From the NCBI GenBank assembly GCA_040752915.1, contig JBFMHB010000023.1, positions 1-43,219 of the forward strand: a DNA stretch of 43,219 bases, read 5' to 3'. This DNA is from Acidobacteriota bacterium. Lineage in GTDB: Bacteria; Acidobacteriota; UBA4820; DSQY01. Positions 16,008 through 24,436 of this stretch are shown piece by piece (within the stretch, counting starts at the first letter, position 1; every line of letters begins with the position of its first letter). The translations under genes were made by a program, and so were the position numbers. Under the pieces are notes generated by a model. That model did not search any database. It worked only from the letters and a program-made list of their open reading frames with translations, and was not told the origin of the DNA.

Positions 16008-16706
16008 TCAGCGCGACGTGAAGCGGAGGGCGGCGAAGGCGCTTCGGGCGGAGGAGGCGGTGTCGTCCGAGTCGATCTGGAAGCAGACGGCGAGGGGCGC
16101 GGGCGCCGGTTCCCCGAAGGCCTTTTGGAAGTCCCCCGCCACGTCCCTCGCTTCCGAGGCCCAGACCCCCTGGCCATCGCGGCGGTTTCTCAGCACGAAG
16201 ACGCGGGTCTCGTCGTTCTTGGGCGAATGGTAGAACGTCCCGGCCTCGGGCACCGTTTCCCAGGTGTAGCCGAGGATTCGGGGCTGGAGTTTGCCGGCAA
16301 GCCCTTTGCCCGGAAAAAAGAGGTACACCTGGGCGGGCTCGTCGTCCGATTCGGCCCTCCGGCCGTCCCCCGAAGGCGGGTACGCATCCACGCGCCAGGA
16401 CCAGGCGAGAACGGGGGTCTTGGACAGGTCCACCTCGACCCTTCGAAGGAAGGCCCACGAAGAGGACCGGCTGACGAGATTCAAGGTCGGGAGGCCCTCC
16501 CACGTTCCGAAGAGCAGGTCCACCGCTCCCCGCCACTTCTTCACGGTCCAATCCGCGCGGAAGGAGGCGGCGCTGGCGAAGGTCTCCACCCATACGGTGG
16601 AGGGTCCGGGGGGCCCGGGAGGTCCGGAGGCCGAGCGGGTCGAGGCACAGAGAGCCGCGGCGGCCAGGAGCGTGAGGCCCGCCCCGAGCGGACGGCGAGT
16701 TTTCAT
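16008..16706 (-). CDS. DUF3047 family exported protein
   Basis: 232 residues from ATG 16706, with a GGTGAG-type site before it. A signal peptide occupies about 1-27. The rest matches the DUF3047 pattern: a W-rich start (WTVKKWRGAVDLLF), WSWRVDAYPP, DDEPAQVYLFFPG, an ARDVAGDFQKAFGEP block and a final IDSDDTASSARSAFAALRF, resembling a jelly-roll carbohydrate-binding fold. Function is unknown in this family. It ends 16 nt from the convergent aminotransferase fusion and is 4 nt downstream of the PEPCK gene, so it is probably co-transcribed with PEPCK. Confidence 0.8.
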   Translation of the reverse strand: MKTRRPLGAGLTLLAAAALCASTRSASGPPGPPGPSTVWVETFASAASFRADWTVKKWRGAVDLLFGTWEGLPTLNLVSRSSSWAFLRRVEVDLSKTPVLAWSWRVDAYPPSGDGRRAESDDEPAQVYLFFPGKGLAGKLQPRILGYTWETVPEAGTFYHSPKNDETRVFVLRNRRDGQGVWASEARDVAGDFQKAFGEPAPAPLAVCFQIDSDDTASSARSAFAALRFTSR

Positions 16707-16710
16707 GGAC

Positions 16711-18579
16711 TCACCGGCCTCCCCTCCGGAAGGGAAGCGGGTCGCGCCCCGATCGGCGCGGCTCCCACGGCGCGATGTAAGGGGAGAGGGGCAGGCGGTC
16801 CTCGGCGGCCTCCGAGGCGCCGGGAACCGCGGGGGCCCAGGGCTCCACCTTCGGCGTCCGCCCGTCCACCGCATCGAGTTCCCGGTGGGCGAGGTCGCGG
16901 ATCTCCTTCTTGAGTCCCTGTGCGGCGATCTCCTCGGTGAAGGCCCGCCGCCCCTCCACCATCTCCCTCACGAAGGCGGCGATCTGCGCCTCCGAATAGA
17001 AGCGCGCCGGGTCCCAGGCCGAGAGGTCGAGCCCGTCGCCGGAAACCACCTCCTCGGTCCCGAAGCGTCCCTTGCGGTATACGTTGGAGCCCCTCAGGTC
17101 CCCTCTTTGCAGGGCGGCCATGAGGTCGATGGGAACCCGCTGGACCTTCCGGACCAGGGTTTTCTTCCCGGTGGCTCCATCCACGTCGATGATCTCGCCC
17201 ATCCCGCCGGTGTTGTACTGAAGGAAGTGGACCTTCCCCGGATGGCGGGAGCAGAGGTCCTTCACGATGTCGTAGAAGGCGTTCACCTTCCGACCCTGGG
17301 CGCCGATGATGAAATCGTCCATCCCCACGATGCGAACCGATTCCCCCGCCTTGGCGGGGACGGTGGCGAAGGAGTGGCTGGATTCGCCCCACAGGTAGGC
17401 CAGGACCCCCTGGTCGGGCGTGAGCCGCTGGGCGAAGGGCAGGATGGTGTTGCGCCGGGTGATGAAGGCGAAGACGATGCCGTCCACCTCTTCGAGGGGC
17501 GGGGTGTTGATGGAGTCGTGGCAGATGGACACGGTCCGTCCGCCGCGCCTCACCTTGAGTTCACGGCGATCGAGCACGCCTCGCCCGTTCTCGCCGAGGC
17601 GCTCGTCCAGGAAGTCCACCTCCCCCCGGTGATTCACCATGACGTTCTCGAGCAGGGCGCTCCGGTGGGACAGGGCCCGGTACATGGCCTCCTGCATCGT
17701 GAGGTCCACGTCCGTCTTGACGTAGTAGTTCTGCTCCGTTCCGTAGGAGGAGCCGTCCCGGCGGAGAAACACGATGTCGTCCTGGGCCACCCAGGTTCCC
17801 TCGCCCGCCTCCGGATCGAGCCCGAGCTGGTGGCAGGACCAGGTGGACTTTCCCGTGGCCGTGAGGCCGAACATGAACACCGCGTAGGTCTTGAGCTTGC
17901 CCGACTTCTCGTCGCGGGCCCTCACGATCTTGGTGCCCGCGTGCAGACCCAGCATCCCACGCTGGTCGGCGCGGTACATGGCCTGGCGGAGGAACCCCTT
18001 CTTGCACTCCCCCGTGTAGTCGGTTCCGAGGGCCACGTTCACGTCCTGTTCGGGCAGGGTCAGCACCTGCATTCGGAGCTGGTGCTCCATGGGAATGTCG
18101 ATCATGAAGAACTCGGGCCCGGGCCGCCCCCTCTTCACGTCGCCCAGGGTGGAGGCCCATTCGTAGGCCAGGCGGTGGTTCTTGGCGTCGGCCGTGCACA
18201 CGTAGAGGTTGCAAATGGGGTTGAACTCGGGGTTGTCGCCCATCTGCCTCCGCGCGTGAACGAAGGGCATGGTGCGCACGAGCTGGAGCACTTTGTGGAG
18301 CTGCTCGGGCGCGCGCGCCACGATGGACAGCTGTTCTGCGCTGGGCCGTGGAAGGACAACATCCGACCCGGACCCGAGGTAAACGGTCTTGGAAGCGACG
18401 CGGGAAGAGACGGCCGACCACCATAGAGGGGCGCCGCTTCGCGTGCGGAAGGCCGTCTGCAAGGCCCGCTTCCGCAGACGCCGCATGGACGCCCGTTCCA
18501 CATTGTCCCCGGCAAGGGAGGCTCGCAGGTTTTCCGCGAACCTTCGGTACACATCCGGATCGTACGGTCCGTTGGCCAT
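16711..18579 (-). CDS. pckA: Divergent ATP-type phosphoenolpyruvate carboxykinase
   Basis: 622 residues, longer than the ~540 typical of ATP-PEPCK. Matching signatures: TGECKKGFLRQAMY (the GExKKG loop), the P-loop FGLTATGKSTW with K244, VAQDDIVFLRRDGS in place of the usual DDEHGW kinase motif, YYVKTDV (CYAKT) and LLENVMVN. The metal-site block differs from textbook enzymes, for example LWGESSHSFAT where ATP-PEPCKs have a GYTAK-type loop. The expected reaction is oxaloacetate + ATP to PEP + CO2 + ADP. ATG 18579 has GAGGGAG before it. Its neighbour encodes an aspartate aminotransferase, which yields oxaloacetate. The divergence leaves a small chance of a related kinase activity. Confidence 0.8.
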   Translation of the reverse strand: MANGPYDPDVYRRFAENLRASLAGDNVERASMRRLRKRALQTAFRTRSGAPLWWSAVSSRVASKTVYLGSGSDVVLPRPSAEQLSIVARAPEQLHKVLQLVRTMPFVHARRQMGDNPEFNPICNLYVCTADAKNHRLAYEWASTLGDVKRGRPGPEFFMIDIPMEHQLRMQVLTLPEQDVNVALGTDYTGECKKGFLRQAMYRADQRGMLGLHAGTKIVRARDEKSGKLKTYAVFMFGLTATGKSTWSCHQLGLDPEAGEGTWVAQDDIVFLRRDGSSYGTEQNYYVKTDVDLTMQEAMYRALSHRSALLENVMVNHRGEVDFLDERLGENGRGVLDRRELKVRRGGRTVSICHDSINTPPLEEVDGIVFAFITRRNTILPFAQRLTPDQGVLAYLWGESSHSFATVPAKAGESVRIVGMDDFIIGAQGRKVNAFYDIVKDLCSRHPGKVHFLQYNTGGMGEIIDVDGATGKKTLVRKVQRVPIDLMAALQRGDLRGSNVYRKGRFGTEEVVSGDGLDLSAWDPARFYSEAQIAAFVREMVEGRRAFTEEIAAQGLKKEIRDLAHRELDAVDGRTPKVEPWAPAVPGASEAAEDRLPLSPYIAPWEPRRSGRDPLPFRRGGR

Positions 18580-18604
18580 GGCTCCCTCGCCCTCTCGAGC
18601 AGCC

Positions 18605-18634
18605 AGAATAGGGCTCCCGGAGGTTCCTGCGCAA
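18605..18634 (-). promoter_or_regulatory. Candidate promoter for the PEPCK-DUF3047 unit
   Basis: On the minus strand TTGCGC (18634-18629) and TATTCT (18610-18605) are separated by 18 bp, 26 nt before the ATG at 18579. Confidence 0.35.
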
Positions 18635-18718
18635 GTGTGGACGGGGCGGGGGACGGCCCGTCCGCCAAGTGGCCCCATGACGGATGCGGGCAATGCGTGT
18701 GGAGGCACGGGCGTGAGG

Positions 18719-18724
18719 TACAAT
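18719..18724 (+). promoter_or_regulatory. -10 box for the methyltransferase-PrsW unit
   Basis: TACAAT lies 31 nt before ATG 18756, with no clear -35 box 16-18 bp upstream. Confidence 0.35.
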
Positions 18725-18755
18725 CTGCGGGCGAGGCTTTTTCGAGGGATCGTGC

Positions 18756-19709
18756 ATGGACGTCTCTGCCGTTATCCGCTCCGCACCGTGGGTCCTCCTG
18801 GAGGGCGCCGTGGTGGAGCGCCTTCGGCGGGACCCGGCGGTACGGCTCGATTCTCACGTGGTGCACGCGGCGCTGGTTCTCTCCGAAGCGGGACGCCGCA
18901 CCCTCCGCCGCATCTACGAGGAGTACCTGGACGTCGGCCGAATGGCGGGCGTCCCTCTTATCCTTCTCTCGCCCACCTGGCGGGCCAACTTCGAAAGGCT
19001 TCGTGCCGCGGGCCTGGAGGATTCCGACGTGAACGGGGAAGGAGTCCGATTCCTTCAGGATCTGCGCGGGGAGTGGGGTCCGTACGGGGAACGGGTGCTC
19101 GTTCTCGGCCTCATGGGAAGCCGGGGGGATTCGTATCGGCCCGAGGAGGGGCTTCCCGCCGCGGAGGCCGAGGTCTTCCATGGTCCCCAGGCGGAGGCCC
19201 TGGCCCGGGCGGGCGTCGACGGATTCCAGGCGGCCACCCAGTGCACCCTGCCCGAAGCCCTTGGCCTGTGCCGCGCCATGGCCCGAACGGGGCTTCCCTA
19301 CCTGGCGAGCTACGTGGTGCGGCCCTCGGGCCACCTCCTCGACGGGACTCCGCTGGAGCAGGCGGTGGACCGGGTGGACCAGGAAACGTCCCCTCCGCCT
19401 CTCCTTCACATGCTGAACTGCGTCCACTCCCGCAACGCGGCCGCCGCTCTCTCGGCGGCGCGAGCCCGGGCGGGGTCCAACCGATGTCTGGACAGGATTC
19501 TGGGTATCCAGGCCAACACCTCGCCCTTGAGCCCGGAGGAACTGGATGGGAGGCCCGAGCTGGATGCCGAGGCCCCCGAGGCCTTTGGCGCCGGCCTGCT
19601 GGACCTTCACCGCCGGTTCGGTCTGCGCCTCCTGGGAGGCTGCTGCGGCTCCGACGCCCGGCACCTCCGCGCCCTGGTCCATGCCATGGGCGGTCCGGGA
19701 CCGGGGTAG
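18756..19709 (+). CDS. Homocysteine S-methyltransferase family protein
   Basis: 317 residues covering the whole zinc-dependent S-methyl_trans barrel (MmuM/BHMT family). The three zinc cysteines are present: C222 in NCVHS, and C296-C297 in GGCCGSD near the C-terminus. The N-terminal LEGAVVERLRR matches the family's DGGxxxxL start loosely. Methylates homocysteine to methionine using S-methylmethionine, SAM or another donor; the donor cannot be told here. ATG 18756 has GAGGG upstream. It ends 3 nt before the PrsW-like gene, so they are likely co-transcribed, although the functional link is unclear. Confidence 0.85.
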   Translation: MDVSAVIRSAPWVLLEGAVVERLRRDPAVRLDSHVVHAALVLSEAGRRTLRRIYEEYLDVGRMAGVPLILLSPTWRANFERLRAAGLEDSDVNGEGVRFLQDLRGEWGPYGERVLVLGLMGSRGDSYRPEEGLPAAEAEVFHGPQAEALARAGVDGFQAATQCTLPEALGLCRAMARTGLPYLASYVVRPSGHLLDGTPLEQAVDRVDQETSPPPLLHMLNCVHSRNAAAALSAARARAGSNRCLDRILGIQANTSPLSPEELDGRPELDAEAPEAFGAGLLDLHRRFGLRLLGGCCGSDARHLRALVHAMGGPGPG

Positions 19710-19712
19710 CCG

Positions 19713-20672
19713 ATGGGATTGGCGTCCCTGGCCCTGTACCTGGCGGTCAACGTTCCCCTTTCCGCGCTCCTCCTCGCCCTCATCTGGCTGGCCGACCGGT
19801 ACGAGCGGGAGCCCTGGTCCATTCTGCTCCTGTGCGCCGGATGGGGGGCCGTCCCCGCGATCCTGCTCTCCTGCGTGCTCGAAACGGCCGTGCAGGTTCC
19901 CCTCCAGGCCCTCGCGGGACCGCAAATGGGGGCCTTGCTCGGCACGGTCTTCCTGGCTCCGCCGGTGGAGGAGGCGGCCAAGGCGGCCGCCCTGCTCCTC
20001 GCCGTCTTGCTCTATCAAAAGGAATTCGACGACGTTTTGGACGGAATGGTGTACGGGGCCGCCGTCGGGGTGGGGTTCTCCTTCGTGGAGGACCTCTTCT
20101 ATTTCGTCGGGGCCCTTTCCCAGGGTGGAGTGGAGCTGGGGGCCCTCGTCTTCGGCGTCCGGAACCTGGGCTTCATGCTCAACCACTCCCTTTTCACGGC
20201 GCTCACGGGAATCGGGTTCGGTCTGGGCCGGGTCTTCCACCGCAATCCCCTCGCGGTCCTTTTCTTTCCCCCCATGGGGCTGGCGGCGGCCGTCGGGCTT
20301 CACGCTCTCCACAACCTTTTGGCCTCCCTCGACCTCCCCGGAGTCGCGGCGGCCCTGTTCGTCCACTGGGTGGGCGGCGTCGGACTTCTCATGGTGGTCC
20401 CTCTTCTCTGGGCCGTGGAGAGGCGGTGGATCGTCAACCGGCTTCGACACGAGGTCCGGGAGAATCGGATTCCCCTCAAGGCCCTGGCGGTCCTCCCCTT
20501 CTCGGGCTACCGGGGCCCCCACATCCAGAAGGGCGCCGTTCAGCCCCTGAGAAGGGCCCTGGTGGAACTCGCCTTTGGGCGCAGGAGGCGGGAGGAGGGT
20601 TGGGGCCCTCGCGGGGAGGAGGACCTGGAACGCCTTCGTTCGGAAATCACAAGGCTTTGTCCGGGTCCTTGA
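19713..20672 (+). CDS. PrsW-family intramembrane metalloprotease
   Basis: 319 residues with about eight membrane segments. The family motifs are visible: EExxK at E86-E87-K90 (PPVEEAAK), a second FSFVED block and HALHN, which together provide the metal-binding Glu and His residues. PrsW-type proteases cleave membrane proteins such as anti-sigma factors. A ~90-residue basic cytosolic tail ends the protein. The start follows the preceding stop by 3 nt. The 3' end overlaps the convergent M24 gene by 26 bp. Confidence 0.85.
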   Translation: MGLASLALYLAVNVPLSALLLALIWLADRYEREPWSILLLCAGWGAVPAILLSCVLETAVQVPLQALAGPQMGALLGTVFLAPPVEEAAKAAALLLAVLLYQKEFDDVLDGMVYGAAVGVGFSFVEDLFYFVGALSQGGVELGALVFGVRNLGFMLNHSLFTALTGIGFGLGRVFHRNPLAVLFFPPMGLAAAVGLHALHNLLASLDLPGVAAALFVHWVGGVGLLMVVPLLWAVERRWIVNRLRHEVRENRIPLKALAVLPFSGYRGPHIQKGAVQPLRRALVELAFGRRRREEGWGPRGEEDLERLRSEITRLCPGP

Positions 20673-22380
20673 GGGGCTGGCCGCCCTCCGGAGGATCGAC
20701 CGGACGGTCTGCGTCCGCCAGCCCGAGTGGATCCTCGGGATACCCCCCGAGACGCTCGGCCCCCGCCTGGGTGATCAGATAGGTGTCTTCGATCCGAACG
20801 CCAAGGCCTCTGTACGCAGGATCCACCTCGGCGTCCGCCGGGATGTAGATTCCCGGTTCGATGGTCACGACCATCCCCGGGGCCAGCACCCCGGCATGGA
20901 CATCGTGAACCTTGATTCCCACATGGTGGCCGATGCCGTGGCTGAAGTACGGCCCGAAGCCGGCCTTCTCGATGACGACTCGGGCGGCCTGGTCCACGCT
21001 CGCGTAGGGCGCGCCGGGACGGGCGGCGGAGGAGGCGGCGGCCTTGGCCTGGAGCACCGTTCGATAAAGCGCTTTCTGGGCGGGCGTGGCCTCCCCCACG
21101 GGAAAGGTCCGCGTCATGTCCGAAGCATACCCCTCCACCATGCAGCCGATGTCCAGGACCAGGAAGCCATCCCGGAGCTCCGCGTCGTTGTCCATGTAGT
21201 GGGGCCGGACGGCGTTGGGCCCGGACCCCACGACGGGCTCGAAGGCAAGCCCGGAGGCCCCCAGGCTCCGGAAGGTGGCCAGCACGGCCGCTTCCACCTC
21301 CGACTCGTTCGCACCCGGCCGGATGAGGGGCCGTGCGTTCTCCATCGCCTTGGCGGTGAGGGCCGACGCCCGTCGGATGCGGTCGATTTCCTGCGCGTCC
21401 TTCACCGTTCGCAGCCCGTGCACCTTCTTGGAGGGACTCGCCCCCACCCAGGGAAGGGCCAGACGGGCGGCCCAGCCGCCGCCCTCCGAGAGGATGGCCA
21501 CGGGGTGGGCTTTCCCGAACAGGTAGTAGGAGTCCGCCGCGGAAAGGAGCAGCCCGGGACGGCCCAGCCCGCCCGATTTGCGGAGCGCGTCCATCCGCCC
21601 TGGATGGGCCTCGTCGGACCCCGGCGCCGGCGCGACCAGCGAAGGGGCCATGAACACGAGAAGCAGCATGCCGGCTCCCCACTTCAGAGCCTGCCGCCAC
21701 TCGTGTCTCAGTCGCCGGGACCGGACCTCCGCCGATTCGGTCCAGGGGAGGGGCGCCGGGGCCAGCCACAAAAGGAGAAGCGCCTGCCAGGCCAGGGAAA
21801 CCGCCGCGGCCGCGGCCAGAATCCAATACCCTTCCGCCCAGGGCGTCGCGGCCCCCAGAAGGATCGCGCCCAGGGTGGAGGCCTGGAGGACCTGGCCCGC
21901 CCTGGGAAGGAGCGCTCCGAGGAGGGCCCCCCCGGCCGCCAGGACGAGGAGGGGGATGGGTTTGGGGCGCAGCGTTCCCTGATTCAGGACATACGCCGCG
22001 TACGCCAGGGGCAGGGGCCAGAGAGCCAAGAGAGCCGACGCCAGACGGGGCAGGTGAAGGAAGACCCGCATCAGGACGGCGAGAAACAGGAAGGCGCCGG
22101 CCGCGGCGAGCAGGTAGGAAAGGGAGGAGAGGAAGAAATAGGACACCCCGCCGCCCACGATCAGGAAGAAGGCACCTGCGGACAACCTGGCCGCCTTACC
22201 CCCGGCCAGAAGGAGAACCAGGGCCAGGCCGCCCGCCAGGATGCGCAGAACGAGGACGAGGAGGGAAGGCTCGGGCGGCAGACCCACGGCCATTCCTTTG
22301 TAGGCCGACGCCGCCGCGGGTGAAACGGCGCCCCCCAGCGCCGCCCCCAGCCACACCAAGGCCCGGCTCCATCGAATCAT
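20647..22380 (-). CDS. Membrane domain fused to an M24 (Xaa-Pro) aminopeptidase
   Basis: 577 residues. The first ~215 form about seven hydrophobic segments, beginning with a signal-like helix that ends AAASA. A linker and one further hydrophobic segment at about 238-256 follow. The C-terminal ~290 residues are a pita-bread M24 peptidase with all five metal ligands: Asp and Asp in LVLDIGCMVEGYASDMTRTF, His in IGHHVGIKVHD, Glu in VTIEPGIYI and Glu in VRIEDTYLIT. The pre-catalytic domain of classical PepP is shortened. It should remove N-terminal residues preceding proline; the membrane part places this at the envelope, side unknown. ATG overlaps the stop of the acetyltransferase gene (ATGA), so they are coupled. 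Confidence 0.85.
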   Translation of the reverse strand: MIRWSRALVWLGAALGGAVSPAAASAYKGMAVGLPPEPSLLVLVLRILAGGLALVLLLAGGKAARLSAGAFFLIVGGGVSYFFLSSLSYLLAAAGAFLFLAVLMRVFLHLPRLASALLALWPLPLAYAAYVLNQGTLRPKPIPLLVLAAGGALLGALLPRAGQVLQASTLGAILLGAATPWAEGYWILAAAAAVSLAWQALLLLWLAPAPLPWTESAEVRSRRLRHEWRQALKWGAGMLLLVFMAPSLVAPAPGSDEAHPGRMDALRKSGGLGRPGLLLSAADSYYLFGKAHPVAILSEGGGWAARLALPWVGASPSKKVHGLRTVKDAQEIDRIRRASALTAKAMENARPLIRPGANESEVEAAVLATFRSLGASGLAFEPVVGSGPNAVRPHYMDNDAELRDGFLVLDIGCMVEGYASDMTRTFPVGEATPAQKALYRTVLQAKAAASSAARPGAPYASVDQAARVVIEKAGFGPYFSHGIGHHVGIKVHDVHAGVLAPGMVVTIEPGIYIPADAEVDPAYRGLGVRIEDTYLITQAGAERLGGYPEDPLGLADADRPVDPPEGGQPLKDPDKAL

Positions 22381-22931
22381 CGCGTCCCCTCTCCCTCGAC
22401 GCCGCGCACGATGCCGTACAGCCGGCAGTCCTCGTAGGCGCCCCATTTGAACACGTGGTCCCGGAGGGTTCCCTCGAACTCGAAGCCGGCCTTCAAGAGG
22501 ACCCGCCCCGAGGACGGGTTCCGATCGAAGTGGTGCGCGTGAATCCGGTGCAGCCCAAGATCCTCGAAGCCGAACCGGACCACGGCCTTGACCGACTCCG
22601 TGGCGAATCCCCGGTTCCAGTGGGCGGTTCCGATCCAGTACCCCACCTCGGCCCGGTGGTGCTCCCGCTCCAAGTGCAGGCCGATGGCCCCCAGGAGCTC
22701 CCCCGTTTCCCGGAGGGTCACGGCGAACACGGCCGCCGTTCCCTGCTCCCACGCGTCCGTCTGGGTCCGGATGAAGGAGCGGGCGTCTTCGAGCGTGTAC
22801 GGATGGGGGATGAGCAAGGTGGTGGAGGCGATTTCGCGGTCCGCGCACAGGCGGGCCAGGTGGGGGGCGTCATCCGGCGAAAAGGGTCGAAGGAGGAGGC
22901 GCTCCGTGGTCAGGACCGGACGATGATCCAA
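22377..22931 (-). CDS. GNAT N-acetyltransferase (RimJ/RimL-like)
   Basis: 184 residues with the RimJ-type pattern: TERLLLRPFSPDDA at the start, GAIGLHLEREHHRAEVGYWIG in the centre, and the acetyl-CoA-binding stretch HWNRGFATESVKAV followed by LGLHRIHAHHFDRNPSSGRVL and KAGFEFEGTLRDHVFKWG. Members acetylate ribosomal or other protein N-termini, amines or antibiotics; the substrate is unknown. It is the first gene of a two-gene unit with the membrane M24 aminopeptidase, and both could act on protein N-termini, which is only suggestive. Confidence 0.88.
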   Translation of the reverse strand: MDHRPVLTTERLLLRPFSPDDAPHLARLCADREIASTTLLIPHPYTLEDARSFIRTQTDAWEQGTAAVFAVTLRETGELLGAIGLHLEREHHRAEVGYWIGTAHWNRGFATESVKAVVRFGFEDLGLHRIHAHHFDRNPSSGRVLLKAGFEFEGTLRDHVFKWGAYEDCRLYGIVRGVEGEGTR

Positions 22932-23011
22932 ACGGACCTCCCTGGAAGGCCCCCTGGCCGAGAATCCGAGTCTATCTCACGAGAACTCGGCCGGAAAGCC
23001 CCCCAGGGTGG

Positions 23012-23049
23012 GCCGCGGCGGGGAGGAATGGATCCCCGCCCGCCGCGGC
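23012..23049 (-). terminator. Strong GC hairpin after the methyltransferase gene
   Basis: Arms GCCGCGGCGGGGA and TCCCCGCCCGCCGCGGC pair (with a small bulge) around an 8-nt loop, 13 nt past the methyltransferase stop. No T run is present on either side. Confidence 0.5.
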
Positions 23050-23061
23050 TTCCCGATGGTC

Positions 23062-24129
23062 TCAGCGGCGCAGCGCGTAGATTCGGTGCAGGGGGTTCTG
23101 AATGGGAAGGGGCTCCACGCTGGTGAAACCGGCCTCCCGAGCGAGTTCCTGGACGCCCTTGAGGCCGAGCTGCGTGCCCAGGCCTTCCCCGTGGCTGGCG
23201 AGGGAGACCGTGAGGCAGTGGAGGGGGCTCACGGCGGCGAAGGCTCGGCCCACGGGGTTCCGATTCTCGAGAGGCTGGTCGGAGGTGGCCGGTTCGGACC
23301 AGAGGTACACCCCATCGTCGGCGAGGGCGTCGTGCAGCGTGCGAAGGGTTTTCCTCGGATCGGCCATGTCGTGGATGCAGTCGAAGCTGCAGATCAGGTC
23401 GTACTTCTTGTTCTTCGGCAGTTCATGGGCGGGCGCCTGCATGAACTCCACATTGTCCACCCTCTGGGAGGACTTCAGCTTCTGGGCCCGCTGGATGCTC
23501 CGGGCGTCGTTGTCCACGCCCACCACCTTCGACTTGGGGTACGCCTTGGCGAGGGCCACGGAGGACTGGCCGGCCCCGCATCCCACATCGGCCACGAGGG
23601 CCCCCTTCTGGAGCTTCTCCGTCAGACCGGGCACCACGCCCACCCAGTCCCTGGCCAGGAAGTTGACGTAGGCCGGGCGGAAGAAGCGTTCGATGGCCTC
23701 GGGGATTTCCTCTCCGATCTCCGAGTAGGCGATGCCGCCTCCTTTCTTGAAGGCCTCGAGGATCTTCGGAACGTTGTAGATGGACGGCGTCGTGAAATGG
23801 AAGGCGCCACCCACGAAGGCGGGGCTGTCTTCCCTGGCGAGGACCTGGGCCTGCTCTTCGGTCATGTGGATGCGCCCCGACTTCGGGTCGTAGTCCAGGT
23901 AGTCCGCGGCCACCAGGGCCTTGGCCCACTCCCGGACGTACCGCTCGTTGAGGCCCATCTTCTGGGCCAGCTCCACGCTCGACATGGGGCCCTCCTGGGC
24001 CAGAACGCGAAAGAGGCCCAGGCGGTCTCCGATGTATCCCAGGGCCATGGTGAACGCGCCGCCCATGTCGTTCACGACGCGGAGGCTGAGGTCCTCCACC
24101 TTCTTGGTGTTGAGGGTTGGGGTAGGCAT
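23062..24129 (-). CDS. SAM-dependent methyltransferase with an N-terminal winged helix
   Basis: 355 residues. The N-terminal ~95 form a winged-helix dimerisation domain like that of plant O-methyltransferases and Mycobacterium Rv2258c (AFTMALGYIGDRLGLFRVLA, SVELAQKMGLNERYVREWAKAL). The SAM-binding fold starts with VADVGCGAGQSS at about 176, followed by VVGVDNDARSI and the acidic YDLICSFDCIHDM block. Methylates a small molecule of unknown identity. It stands alone behind a 307-nt upstream region with two palindromes. Confidence 0.85.
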   Translation of the reverse strand: MPTPTLNTKKVEDLSLRVVNDMGGAFTMALGYIGDRLGLFRVLAQEGPMSSVELAQKMGLNERYVREWAKALVAADYLDYDPKSGRIHMTEEQAQVLAREDSPAFVGGAFHFTTPSIYNVPKILEAFKKGGGIAYSEIGEEIPEAIERFFRPAYVNFLARDWVGVVPGLTEKLQKGALVADVGCGAGQSSVALAKAYPKSKVVGVDNDARSIQRAQKLKSSQRVDNVEFMQAPAHELPKNKKYDLICSFDCIHDMADPRKTLRTLHDALADDGVYLWSEPATSDQPLENRNPVGRAFAAVSPLHCLTVSLASHGEGLGTQLGLKGVQELAREAGFTSVEPLPIQNPLHRIYALRR

Positions 24130-24175
24130 GGTGTGCTCCTTCTGGCTGGGGGCGCCCCTCCCGGGCGAGAGCGCC

Positions 24176-24189
24176 CTTTGAATTCAAAG
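24176..24189. promoter_or_regulatory. 14-bp perfect palindrome, possible operator
   Basis: CTTTGAATTCAAAG lies 47-60 nt upstream of the methyltransferase ATG. It is an AT-rich island in very GC-rich surroundings, so a regulator site is plausible. Its binder is unknown. Confidence 0.35.
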
Positions 24190-24397
24190 CCGGACGGCCC
24201 TTTCCGGGGGGGGACCCGCCGGCGGCAGGCGTTGATGGCGGCCTTTCTCGCGGAAGGTCCGAGGCGCAGAAGGCGAATCCGCGGGCTCGTCCCGTTCCGT
24301 TCGGCCCCTCAAATGAAATGGGATGGAATCTTGCTCTGTACGGTGGAACGCCGAGGCGATGGAAGGATTCCCACTTGCCTCCCCCGGCCCGGTGGGA

Positions 24398-24413
24398 GGT
24401 GACCCGCGTCACA
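24398..24413. promoter_or_regulatory. CRP/FNR-like palindrome
   Basis: GGTGA-N6-TCACA matches the TGTGA-N6-TCACA consensus with one mismatch. It lies 24 nt after the hydrolase stop and ~270 nt before the methyltransferase start on the minus strand, so a regulatory role is uncertain. Confidence 0.25.
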
Positions 24414-24436
24414 GATCGGCGCCGCGGCGGTAGCCC

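Larger units (their letters stand above)
24130..24436. other. 307-nt intergenic region upstream of the methyltransferase
   Basis: Between two minus-strand genes and without a credible gene. It holds a 14-bp palindrome at 24176-24189 and a CRP/FNR-like palindrome at 24398-24413. A CCTCCC / GGGAGG hairpin lies at about 24378-24398, after the hydrolase gene on the minus strand. No clear sigma70 promoter was seen. Confidence 0.5.
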
